A DNA stretch of 64,000 bases from Aureimonas frigidaquae (lineage in GTDB: Bacteria; Pseudomonadota; Alphaproteobacteria; Rhizobiales; Rhizobiaceae): positions 558,001 through 622,000 of the forward strand of contig NZ_BBWR01000002.1 in assembly GCF_001463905.1 (NCBI RefSeq). The letters are read 5' to 3'. Of this stretch, positions 33,531 to 44,400 are shown in pieces; the first letter of the stretch is position 1, and every line of letters starts with the position of its first letter. The notes under the pieces were generated by a model. The model saw only the letters and a list, made by a program, of their open reading frames with translations. It did not search any database and had not been told where the DNA came from. Position numbers and translations under genes: made by a program.

Positions 33531-36500
33531 CCCGTCTCCCGCATCCGCGTGATGCCGCCGCGGCGTTCGTTCATGGCGTTCCGCCGCATGGCAGCACGAT
33601 CGGCCACCCTGTTCAAGCGCTCGTCCGCGCCGCTATCGCCGCCAATATGAGCCGACAGGGCGCCGGCCGTCGGGAAGCGGAACAGATCGGTAATGGTCAG
33701 TTGCGGCGCGACGGAGGCTTTCAGCTCCCGATGGGCCTGGACCGCCAGCAGCGAGTGGCCGCCAAGGGCGAAGAAGCTGTCGCCAAGCCCGACCCGATCG
33801 ACGCCCAGGATCCGCTGGAACACTTCCACCACCGCGCGCTGGACCGCATTGTCCGGCGCCTCGTAGACCGCGGGCGCGGCCTTCGCCTCGACCGCATCGG
33901 GCCGGGGCAGCGCCTTGCGATCCACCTTGGCGTTCGGCGTCAGCGGGAAGGCGTCGAGCGTGACGAAATGCGCCGGGATCATGTAGTCCGGCAGATCGCG
34001 GGCCAGGGCGGCACGCAGGGTCTCGTCGCCGACGGCCGCGCCCTCGACCCGCAGATAGGCCACCAGGCGCACATCGTCCTGCCGGTCCTCACGCGCCATG
34101 ACGACGGCCTCGGCCACGCCGGGCACCGCGTTCAACCGCGTCTCGATCTCGCCCAGTTCGATGCGGTAACCGCGCACCTTCACCTGATGATCGGCCCGGC
34201 CGAGGAAGTTCAGCGTACCATCCGGGGCGAAGGAGACGAGATCGCCCGTCCGGTACATCCGCCCGCCTGCGAAGGGGTTGGGCAGGAAGCGTTCGGCCGT
34301 CAGATCCGGCCGGTTCAGATAGCCGCGCGTCACCCCGTCGCCGCCGATATAGAGTTCGCCCGGCATGGACGGCGGCACCGGACGTCCCTGATCGTCGAGC
34401 GCATAGAGCTGCGTGTTGGCGATGGGCCGGCCCAGCGGCACGACACCGTCGACGGCGTGGACCTGCAGCGTAGAAGACCAGATGGTTGTCTCCGTCGGCC
34501 CGTACATGTTGTCGATCGTGGCGCCCGACATGCCTGTCAGATCCCGCACGAGCGCGCCATGCAGCGCCTCCCCGCCCAGGAAGAGATGCCGGACGGCCGA
34601 AAGCGCCGCACGGTTTTCGTCCGAGTTCAGGAACATGCGCGCCATGGAGGGCGTGCACTGCAGATGCGTCACGCCGTGACGAGCGATCAGCTCCGCGAAG
34701 CCGCCGGAGGTTGCGAGCGCCGGCGCGGCTGCGGCCACGCCGCGATTGCGCGCGACAAGCTCTGCCAGCGGCCGAAGACCGGCCAACGCCGTCTCCGTAT
34801 CCACCCCGAAGTCGATCAGGCAGGCGACGTCATCGACCCCGATCGCGGCGATCTGGTCCAGGCGCCGGGCACCGTCGTCGATCGTGCCGAACAGGCCGGA
34901 ATCCTCGAAGTAGCGCTGGAAGGCGAATTCCAGGATGGCGTCCACCTCGTCCGCGGCGAGCGAGCGCAGGTCGATATCCATGGCATTGCTCGCGCCGGCG
35001 GGGCGCTTGAAGGCCGGGAAGGCCCAGGCATACTGCTTGATTAGCGCGGCGGCGCTGCGCAGATACTCCTTCATGGGCTGACGGGCGGCATCGCGCACGC
35101 TTTCACGGTCCTTGCCGATCAGCGTATGCAGCATCAAGGTCACCTTGAACGCGGCCGGGTCGCGCCCGCATTCGCGCAGGGTATCGCGGTAGATGCGGAT
35201 CTTGTCGGCCAGCTCATCGACAGACTGGCCGAGCAGATGGGTCAGGACGTTGGCGCCGGCACGGGCCGCGTCGCGGTAGGTGTCCGGGTTGCCCGCCGTG
35301 GTGATCCACACCGGCAGTTCGGGCTGCACCGGGCGCGGCTGCGTCACATAGGAAGCGGTGCCGGCGCCGAAGTCGAAATCCACCGCATCGCCGCGCCACA
35401 GGCGGCGCAGCGTCTCCAGATCGCGCAGGAGCGCGGCCTTGTTGTTGGGCGGGACATTGTCCGGCCGCAGGGCAAAATCTTCCGGCATCCAGCCCGATGC
35501 CACGGCGATGCCGACGCGGCCGTCGCTCAGATTGTCGAGGACGGCCCATTCCTCCGCCACGCGCAGCGGATGGTGCAGCGGCAGGACGCAGCTCCCCGCC
35601 CGGATAGCCAGGTTGCGCGTTACGGCCGCGACGGCCGCACCGGTGACGGCCGGGTTCGGATAGGGTCCGCCAAAGGCATGGAAGTGGCGCTCGGGCGTCC
35701 AGATGGACTGGAAACCGTGCTCGTCGGCAAAGCGCGCGCCTTCCAGAAGGAGGCGGTACTTGGCCGGGCCGGCACCGTCGTCATTGCCCCAGTAGAAAAG
35801 GCCGAAATCGAGAGGCCGCAGCGTACCCGGAAGGTCGTGCGCGGTGGCCGGCGCGGTTCCCTCTCCCGAATAGACCACGACCTTGAAGCCGCGCGACAGG
35901 GTCCAGAAGAGTTCCAGCACCGAAATGTCGAAGGACAGGCTCGTCACCGCCAGCCAGACGGGCTGGTCAGCCCCGTCGACGCCCTGGATGCGATCGTCCA
36001 TCCCGGCGAAGAAATTGACGGCGTTGCGGTGCTCGACCATGACGCCCTTCGGCCGGCCGGTCGAGCCGGAGGTGAAGATCACATAGGCAAGGTTGTGCGC
36101 CCCGGCCGTGGCGGCGGGGCGGTGCTCCGGCCCCTCCTGCGCCAGGACATCCTCGATGATCAGCGTGCGTACGCCGGCCAACGCGGGGCTGTCGGCCAGG
36201 CTGCGCTCGGTCAGCACCACGGGGGCGGCGCTGTCCTCCACCATCATGGCCAGACGGTCGGCCGGGAAATTCGGATCCAGCGGCACGTAAGCGCCGCCGG
36301 CCTTGTGGATCGCCAGCGCCCCGACGACGAGATCGACATTGCGCCCGACATGCAGCCCGGCCAGGATATCGGGGCCGACGCCGGCGGCCCGCAGGGCATG
36401 CGCCAGCCGGTTCGCGCGGGTTTCGACCTGCGCATAGGTGAGCGCCGTATCGCCATGCACCACCGCCACCGCATCGGGCGTGCGGTCGGCCTGATCCTCG

Positions 36501-38113
36501 ATCAGCCCGTGCAGCGTGGCGGAACGGTCATAGGCGCGGGCCGTGTCGTTCCAGTCGTGGAGCACCATGCGGCGCTCCTGATCGCTCATCAGGGGCAGGT
36601 CCGCCAGACGCGCGGCCTCGTCGAAGCCATCGGCCAGAACGCCGAAGCGGGCGGCCAGGGCATCGGCGGCGGCATCGTCGAACCGGTTGCGATCGTGGAT
36701 CAGCATGGCCCGCCCTTCGGCGAAGGCGAAGGTCAGCGCCGTACCGGGGACGAGTTCGGCAATGTCGGACAGGCCGACGGCCAGCGCCGGCGCGGCAAGG
36801 CCCCGCGCCCGGCGCGGCAGATCGGCAAGGCATGCGCCCCGCGCCTTGACCTCCGAAAGATCCGCGGACAGGCGGCGGGCGAAGTCGCCGACGGTCTCGT
36901 CGGCCCGCACCTCCACATGCAGCGGAACGGACGGCAGGAAGAAGCCCGGGAAAGCTGCGTCCGCATCGGCGATCGTGTGGTGGCGAAGCGCCAGGTCGAA
37001 GGCGGATGCGCCCGACAGGCGCGCCAGGAGCGACGCGGCCACCTCGGCCGTGGCGCGCGCGCCGGTCAGTGCGATCCGCCGGGGCTCCACCGGCGCCTCG
37101 ACATGGCCGATGCCGGGCAGGTCCAGATCCGCCACCCGGGCGAGCTGGCGGCGGAAGAAGGCTTCCGTGCCGGCGGCGTCCTGACCGATGCGCTGCAGGC
37201 GCTCGGCGTCCTCTTGGTTGAGTTGCGGCAGGACCGCGCCGGGCCGCAGCAGCGCCGACAGGGGCCGGCCGGAGCCCGAGGCCCGCACCCGCACCGGACG
37301 GTCGGCCGTGGCGATGACGACCTCATCGCCCTCGATATCCATGACGGTTCCGGGGACGCCGCGGGATGCGGCCTCCACCACGCTCACGCTTTCGACCGTA
37401 TAGACGCCGTCTTCGACCAGGAGCTTGGCCGTCGTCAACGGATTGTCGTAGCCGGGGCCGAAGTCCAGCGCACGGGCGAGCCTCGATACAGCATCCGCGC
37501 CCTGATCGAAGGGCAGCACGCCAAGGCCCGCCGGCCGCTGGCGCCGCGCGAAGAGCTGGCGGCCCTCCTGATGCTGGGCCTCCGGGCGCAGCGTGCCGTC
37601 TTCCAGCCCGGGCAGCATCTGCGAAAAGGCGGCAAGCCCGGCTTCGAAACATTTGGTGTTGAGCGTCAGGCCCGTATCGTCGGCCGCTATGTCGAAGTCG
37701 GCGCGCGCGTAGATGCCACCTTCGTCGATCCCGTCCGTGATCGCATGCCAGCTGATGCCGTGCCGGCCCTCCCCGGCGATCAACGCCCAGCTCGGCGTGT
37801 TGAGGCCCGCATAGCGCGGCAGCGGCCCGTCATGGAAGTTGATCGCCGCGCGGCGGGCCCGCTGCCAGACGATCCGCGGGATCATTCGCAGATTGGCGAT
37901 GCTGAAGAGGTAGTCGAAACCGAAGGGGGACAGCGTCGTCGCCAGATCCTCGCCCCATTCCATGGCCGGAATGCCTTGCGCCTGCGCAAAGGAGCGAATG
38001 GCCGGGTTGGCGGTGACGATGGCGCTGATGGAATGGCCACGGGCTGTCAGCAGCTTGCCGCACTCGACGAGCAGGGACTCGTCGCCAACCAGAACGCATT
38101 GAAAAGCTGCCAT
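33527..38113 (-). CDS. NRPS-like protein: formyltransferase, degenerate C, adenylation interrupted by luciferase-like monooxygenase, PCP
   Basis: 1528 residues. Residues 1-300 are formyltransferase-like (INFHDGPLPRYAG with N92 and H94, then WHAITDGIDEGG with D127, matching the Asn-His-Asp triad). Residues about 310-500 resemble the rear of a condensation domain but lack HHxxxDG. The adenylation domain starts near 525 (TSGSTGRPKG at 681; SFDIS at 727) and is interrupted at about 765-1115 by a flavin monooxygenase domain (FGLFYWGNDD, IWTPERHFHAFGG, VGIAVASGWMPEDF). It resumes with YGPTETT (1204), TGD (1289) and lysine in NAKVDRKAL. A PCP with LGGHSL (S1454) ends it. This matches the MupA/Atu3671 class of monooxygenases embedded in A domains. 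Likely loads and tailors one amino acid for the divergent PKS. Confidence 0.92.
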   Translation of the reverse strand: MAAFQCVLVGDESLLVECGKLLTARGHSISAIVTANPAIRSFAQAQGIPAMEWGEDLATTLSPFGFDYLFSIANLRMIPRIVWQRARRAAINFHDGPLPRYAGLNTPSWALIAGEGRHGISWHAITDGIDEGGIYARADFDIAADDTGLTLNTKCFEAGLAAFSQMLPGLEDGTLRPEAQHQEGRQLFARRQRPAGLGVLPFDQGADAVSRLARALDFGPGYDNPLTTAKLLVEDGVYTVESVSVVEAASRGVPGTVMDIEGDEVVIATADRPVRVRASGSGRPLSALLRPGAVLPQLNQEDAERLQRIGQDAAGTEAFFRRQLARVADLDLPGIGHVEAPVEPRRIALTGARATAEVAASLLARLSGASAFDLALRHHTIADADAAFPGFFLPSVPLHVEVRADETVGDFARRLSADLSEVKARGACLADLPRRARGLAAPALAVGLSDIAELVPGTALTFAFAEGRAMLIHDRNRFDDAAADALAARFGVLADGFDEAARLADLPLMSDQERRMVLHDWNDTARAYDRSATLHGLIEDQADRTPDAVAVVHGDTALTYAQVETRANRLAHALRAAGVGPDILAGLHVGRNVDLVVGALAIHKAGGAYVPLDPNFPADRLAMMVEDSAAPVVLTERSLADSPALAGVRTLIIEDVLAQEGPEHRPAATAGAHNLAYVIFTSGSTGRPKGVMVEHRNAVNFFAGMDDRIQGVDGADQPVWLAVTSLSFDISVLELFWTLSRGFKVVVYSGEGTAPATAHDLPGTLRPLDFGLFYWGNDDGAGPAKYRLLLEGARFADEHGFQSIWTPERHFHAFGGPYPNPAVTGAAVAAVTRNLAIRAGSCVLPLHHPLRVAEEWAVLDNLSDGRVGIAVASGWMPEDFALRPDNVPPNNKAALLRDLETLRRLWRGDAVDFDFGAGTASYVTQPRPVQPELPVWITTAGNPDTYRDAARAGANVLTHLLGQSVDELADKIRIYRDTLRECGRDPAAFKVTLMLHTLIGKDRESVRDAARQPMKEYLRSAAALIKQYAWAFPAFKRPAGASNAMDIDLRSLAADEVDAILEFAFQRYFEDSGLFGTIDDGARRLDQIAAIGVDDVACLIDFGVDTETALAGLRPLAELVARNRGVAAAAPALATSGGFAELIARHGVTHLQCTPSMARMFLNSDENRAALSAVRHLFLGGEALHGALVRDLTGMSGATIDNMYGPTETTIWSSTLQVHAVDGVVPLGRPIANTQLYALDDQGRPVPPSMPGELYIGGDGVTRGYLNRPDLTAERFLPNPFAGGRMYRTGDLVSFAPDGTLNFLGRADHQVKVRGYRIELGEIETRLNAVPGVAEAVVMAREDRQDDVRLVAYLRVEGAAVGDETLRAALARDLPDYMIPAHFVTLDAFPLTPNAKVDRKALPRPDAVEAKAAPAVYEAPDNAVQRAVVEVFQRILGVDRVGLGDSFFALGGHSLLAVQAHRELKASVAPQLTITDLFRFPTAGALSAHIGGDSGADERLNRVADRAAMRRNAMNERRGGITRMRETG

Positions 38114-38419
38114 CGCAATCGGCTCCGAATATTCATTTTTGAAATATCAGGCCGGACTATGGTCAGCCCCGCAGCGCGAGATCAATTTGTCCTTCCGGTG
38201 GCAACGGAAGGATGCGGTTGGGTGCATGCCTTACGTCGGATGGCGTAGGGTGCTCCACAATAATATCCGTTCGGCATAAGCCCTCCCTCTCCAAAAGCTA
38301 TCATGACGGACAGGTCGCGACCGCCTACCCCTATGGCGACGCGGCGCATGCATTTTCAGCCGCCAAAAACTTTTCACGAAACGACCGGCCGGACCGGTCA
38401 ACCATTTTGGGCGGACGAC
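38114..38419. promoter_or_regulatory. Divergent promoter region of the NRPS and PKS genes
   Basis: Holds an AT-rich patch next to the NRPS start (around 38130-38150), a perfect 7-bp inverted repeat CCTTCCG/CGGAAGG (38191-38197 and 38205-38211) and a second palindrome-like block near 38229-38250 (CCTTACG and CGTAGGG). These could be operator sites for joint control of both assembly-line genes. The right-hand limit depends on the PKS start used. Confidence 0.45.
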
Positions 38420-41400
38420 ATGGTCGACGAAGAGATTTCACCCAACGACATCGCCATTGTGGGCATGGCTCTGCGGGTTCCGGGGGCACGGGACGTCTCC
38501 ACCTTCTGGAAGAATCTCTGCACGGGCGTCGAATCGGTCCGCAGCCTGTCGGCCGAGGAACTGGCCGAGGCCGGCGAATCGGCCGAGCGAATGCACCATC
38601 CCAATTATGTGGCCCGGACGGCCGATCTGGAGGGGATGGAGATGTTCGACGCCGACTTCTTCGGGCTGAGCCCGAAGGAAGCGGCGATTATGGACCCGCA
38701 GCACCGCCAGTTCCTGGAATGCGCCTGGGAAGCCATGGAAGATGCGGGCCGCACGCCCGGTACGAGCACCGGCCCGGTCGGCGTCTTTGCCGGCTGCGGC
38801 ATGGGCAGCTACTTCTACTTCAATGTCTGCAGCAACCGGCAGCTCGTCGACGAGACGGGCATGTTCCTGCTGCGCCACACCGGCAACGACAAGGACTTCC
38901 TGTCCACGCGCGCCTCCTTCACCTTCGATCTGCGCGGGCCGAGCGTCAACGTGCAGACCGCATGCTCCACCTCGCTCGTGGCCGTGCATTACGCCTGCCA
39001 GAGCCTGATGAGCGGCGAGTGCGACATGGCGCTGGCCGGCGGCGTCACGATCGAGCTGCCGCACCGCCGGGGCTATGTGTTCCAGGACGGCGAGATCCTG
39101 TCGCCGGATGGCCACTGCCGCGCCTTCGACCATCGCGCTGCCGGCACCGTCTTCGGCAGCGGCGTGGGGATCGTCGCGCTGCGCCGCCTGTCGGATGCGC
39201 TGGCCGATGGCGACATCATCCACGCCGTCATCAAGGCCAGTGCGCTGAACAATGACGGCGGCACCAAGGCCGGTTATCTCGCGCCCAGCGTATCGGGCCA
39301 GGCCGAGGCGATCGTCGAGGCGCAGGTCCTGTCCGGGCTGCCCGTGGATACGATCGGCTATGTCGAATGCCACGGCACGGGCACCTATCTCGGCGATCCG
39401 ATCGAGGTCGAAGCCCTGACCCAGGCCTTCCGGCAGGGCACGGACAAGACGGGCTTCTGCCGCATCGGCTCGGTCAAGACCAATATCGGCCATCTGGACA
39501 CGGCCGCCGGCGTGGTGGGGCTGATCAAGACGGCGCTCAGCGTCAAGCACGGACAGATCCCGCCCAGCCTGAACTACGAGCGTCCCAACCCCTCCATTCC
39601 GTTCGATACCTCGCCCTTCGTCGTCAACGACCGGTTGAGCGACTGGCCGAAGCTCGGCGGGCCGCGCCGCGCGGCCATCAACTCGCTCGGCGTCGGCGGC
39701 ACCAATGCGCATCTGATCCTGGAACAGGCGCCGGCCTCGGCCAATCATGGCGGCCGGCCGGCCAGTGCCGAAAATGACAATGTGCCGCGCCTGCTCGTCT
39801 TTTCCGCCAAGAGCCGCAAGGCGCTGGACGGTGCCGTGGAGCGCCTGGCGGCGCGGCTCGGCGCCGATTCCTCGCTCAGCCTTGCCGATGCCGCCTTCAC
39901 GCTCGGAACGGGCCGCAAGAGCTTCGAGCACCGGCGCGTGGTGGCCGTGCGCGGGCGGCAGGACGCCATCTCCGTCCTGTCCGATCCGGAAAGCCGGCGC
40001 CCGCAAACCCACACCGCACTCGACACGAGCGCCGGCGCCGTCTTCATGTTCCCCGGCGGGGGAGCGCAGCATGCCGGCATGGCGGCCCGCCTCTATGCCG
40101 AAGACAGTGCCTTCCGCGCCACGGTCGAGGAAGGGCTCGCTGCCCTGGCGCCGGATGCCGCGCGGGAGATCCGGGCCGCCTGGCTCGACGCCGCCCTCGG
40201 CGATCCGGCCGCCGCAAGGACGATGCTGAAGCCGTCCGTGCAGTTGCCGGCTATCCTGATCATCGAGATCGCCGTCAGCCGGCACCTCATGGCCCACGGC
40301 ATCCGCCCCGCGGCGCTGATCGGCCATTCCATGGGCGAGAACGCGGCGGCCTGCATTGCCGGTGTCTTCAGCTATGCCGATGCGGTGCGCCTGGTGCGCC
40401 TGCGCGGGGAGCTCTTCGACACGATCGCGCCGGGGGGAATGCTCAGCGTTCCGATGGACCCGGCGGCGCTGCGCGCCTGCCTGCCGGCGGAGCTGGACCT
40501 CGCCTCCGTCAACGCGCCGCAATTCTGCGTCGTCTCCGGCCGCAACGAGGATCTGGAGCGGTTCCGCGAGACCCTGCGCCAGCAGGGGGTGGATGCCGCG
40601 CGCGTGCCCATCGACATCGCCGCGCATTCGCGCATGCTCGATGTCATCCTGCCGCGCTTCGAGGCATTCCTGCGCTCGATCCGCCTGTCGGCGCCGCGCA
40701 TTCCCATCATGTCCAACCTGACCGGCACCTGGCTGGCCGATAGCGAGGCGACCGATCCGACCTACTGGTGCCGCCACCTGCGCAGCACCGTCGAGTTCGC
40801 CCGCGGCATGGCCGCCCTGAGCGAGGAGAGGACCCGCATCTACATCGAGGTCGGGCCCGGCCGTGCCCTGTCCAGCCTTGCCAAGGCGCAGGGCAGCATC
40901 GATGCGAACCTGATCATCAACGCCCTGCCCCATGCGGACGAAGGCGCCGACGACCGGTTGAGCCTGATGACGGCGCTGGGCCGCGCCTGGGCGACCGGCC
41001 TTGCCGGCACCTACGCACCGCTCTGGAGCATGCCGGGCGCACGGCGCGCATCGCTGCCGACCTACGCCTTCCAGCACCGCCGCTACTTCATCGAAGCGGC
41101 AGCGCCCGAGAGGAGCGACGCGGACACGACACCGCTCCTGCGCCGCGACGATATTGCCGACTGGGGTTGGCGGCCTGTCTTCAAGCGCTCCATCGCCGAC
41201 ATCGAAAGCGACCTCGTCACCGAGCCGCGCTTCTTCCTCGTCTTCCTGGACGAGACGGGCACCGGGGCCGCGCTGGTGGAACGCCTGCGCGCCGAAGGCC
41301 ATCGCGTGGCAAGCGTGCGGCAGGGCGACAACTTCGCCCGGCGCGCCAAGGATGATTACGTCCTGTGCCCGGAAGGCGGACGCCCCGGCTATGACGCGCT

Positions 41401-44400
41401 GTTCAGCGGCCTTGCCGCCGATGGGGAACTGCCGTCGGAGATCCTGCATCTCTGGCTCCTGACCGACCGGGAAACGCACCGCGCCGGTTCCAGCTTCTTC
41501 CACCGCAACCAGGAATGCGGCTTCTACAGCCTGCTCCACCTGGCGCAGGCCATGGCGGATGCCGGCCTCGGCGCGCCGTTGCATGTGACGGTGGCCACCA
41601 ACGGCATGATGCGCGTGGGCGACGAGGCCCTGCCCTATCCGGAAAAGGCCACCATCCTCGGCCCCTGCCAGGTTCTGCCGCAGGAAATGCCGGGCGTGAC
41701 GGTGCGCGTCGTCGATTGCGACCTGCCCTTGGCGTCCGATCATCCGCAGGACCGCCGCCGGCTGTTCAAGCGCAGTTCGGCCGTGGCGCAGCCGCGGCCG
41801 GTCGATACCGTCCGGCACCTGTGGGACGAGCTCATGTCCGCCCCGGCCACCGAGCGGGTGGCCTACCGCAAGGGCGAGCGCTGGACCGCCGGGCACGGCC
41901 GCCTCAAGCTGCCGAGCACGGGCGAAGTCCCCTTCCGCGAGGGCGGCAGCTACGTCTTTACCGGCGGCCATGGTGATCTTGCCCTGGCGCTCGGCAACGA
42001 ACTGGCGCGCCGCTACCGCGCCGACATCACGCTCATCGGCCGCCGCAGCCTGCCGCCGCGTGGCGAATGGGCCGCCCTGCGCCGAGCGCTTCCGCGCGGT
42101 GACCGCACCCGCCGCGTCATCGAGGGTGTCGAAGCCATCGAGGCGCTGGGCAGCCGCGTTCTGGTGCTGACGGCCGATGTCGGCAACCAGGAGGCGATGT
42201 CCGCCGCTATCGCCGACGTCAAGCGCAGCTTCGGGCGCATCGACGGCGTGTTCCACACGGCCGGCCTCGTCAAGGACGACCTGATCCCCCTGAAGACGGA
42301 GATGGAAGCCGAGGAAGTGATGGCGCCCAAGGTGCACGGCACCGAGGTCCTGGCCGCCTGCCTGGACGCGGAGACGATCGACTTCCTCGTCCTCTTCTCG
42401 TCCACCAGCACGGATACGGCGCCGGCCGGGCAGGTCGACTACGTCGCGGCCAACGCCTACCTGAACGCCTTCGCCGAAAGCTGCCGCGGCCGCCCGGGCC
42501 GGCGCACCCTGGCCGTCCACTGGGGTGTCTGGGACGAAACCGGCCTTGCGGCCCGCGCCATGGGCCGCCAGGGTCACGAGGCGAGCCGCGAAGGCGGCCC
42601 GGCGCTCGGACCCATCTTCACCCACTGGGTCGCGGACGAGGATGGCGTCGAATGGCTGGAGCGGGACCTGTCGCCCCAGCGTGACTGGCTCCTTGCCGAG
42701 CACCGCCTGGCGGACGGACAAGCCCTCCTGCCCGGCACCGGCTATATCGAACTCATGGCAGAGGCCGCACGGGAATACGGGCTTGAGGGTGGCCTGCAGC
42801 TCTCCGATCTCGTCTTCCTGCGCCCGCTGGACGTGGCCGACGGTGCGCAGAAGACCGTCCGCCTGCGGCTCGAGAAGCGGCGGGACGGCTGGCGCGCCGA
42901 GGTCGTGGCGGCAGCGCCCGGCATGGCCTTCCAGCGCCATGCCGAGGCGGTCCTGACCCCCATGGACCTGCCGGAGCGCACCATCGAGGAAGCCGCCCTG
43001 CGTGCCCGTTGCACCCAGCGCAGCATTGCCCCGCGCGGCGGAACGCTGATCGCCTCGCAGGAAGCGCATGTGCGCTTCGGTCCGCGCTGGCGCGTCCTGC
43101 GGGAACTGGCCCTCGGCCCGTCCGAGGCGGTGGCGCGGCTGGTCATGGCGCCGGAAGCCGAGGGCGACGACATGATCGTCCATCCGGCCCTCCTCGACAT
43201 CGCGACCGGATGCGGCATGGACCTCATCCCCAGCTACAAGGCCGATGCCGGCCTGTGGGCACCGGCATCCTACGGCAACATCCGTCTGCATGCGCCACTG
43301 GGTGAAGAGATCGTCAGCCATTTGCGGCTGGCCGAGGATGATGGCCTGGGAGACGGCTACGCCGCCTTCGACGTGACCATCGCCAATGCCGACGGCACCG
43401 TGGCAATGGAGATCGAGCGTTTTATCGTCAAGCGTCTGGACGGTGCGATGAGCTTCGGCCAGGCCGATTCCGCCGCCCAGCCCGCACGCAAGGCGCCCGC
43501 CGCCGCCTCGTCCCCCGCGCTGGCCGCTCTGGCAGCGCAGGTGGCGCAGGGTATCCGGCCGGCGGAAGGCTTCGAGGCGCTGGCCCGCGCCATGGCAACG
43601 CGCGAAACGCAGCCGATCATTTCCTCCATGGATCTGAACCTGTTGATCGCCCGCGCGGCACGGCCCGGCGACAGCGAGGCACGGCCATCCCAGCTCTTCG
43701 AGCGGCCGGCCCTCGAACGCGACTATGTCGCCCCGCGCGACAGCGTGGAGCGCAAGCTGGCGGAGTTCTGGCGCGAGCTCCTGGGCGTCCAGGAGATCGG
43801 CGTCGAGGACAGTTTCTTCGACCTTGGCGGCCATTCGCTGATCGCCGTCCGGCTGTTCCGGATGATCCGGCAGAGCTATGGGCTGGATCTGCCGATCTCG
43901 GTCCTGTTCGAGGCTCCGACCATCGCCAGCTCGGCGGCGCTGATCCGCGAGCGGACCGGCGTGAGCGACGATGCCGATGACGCCCGGCCGGCCGCCGCTG
44001 CGAGCGATGTGCGCCGCATGACGCATCTCGTGGCCATGCATCCCGGCCGCGACCAGAAGGCGACGCCCTTCTTCCTGTGCGCGGGCATGTTCGGCAACAT
44101 CCTGAACCTGCGCCATCTGGCGCTGCATCTGGGCGTCGATCGCCCGGTCTATGGCCTGCAGGCGCGTGGCCTCTACGGGATGGAGGCCCCGCACGAGACC
44201 TTCGAGGAAGCGGCAGCCGATATCGTGGCCGAGATCCGCAGCATCCAGCCGGAAGGGCCCTATCTCCTGGGTGGCTTCTCGGGTGGCGGCCTGGTGGCCT
44301 TCGAGATCGCTCGGCAGCTGACCGAGGCGGGCGAGACCGTGGACCGGCTGATCATGCTGGACACGCCCCTGCCGACCCAGCCGGAGCTCAGCCAGATCGA

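Noticed and set aside
35126-38248. A 1040-codon plus-strand frame opposite the NRPS
   Set aside because: Antisense shadow; it is low in hydrophobic structure, repetitive in charged residues and crosses the NRPS start.
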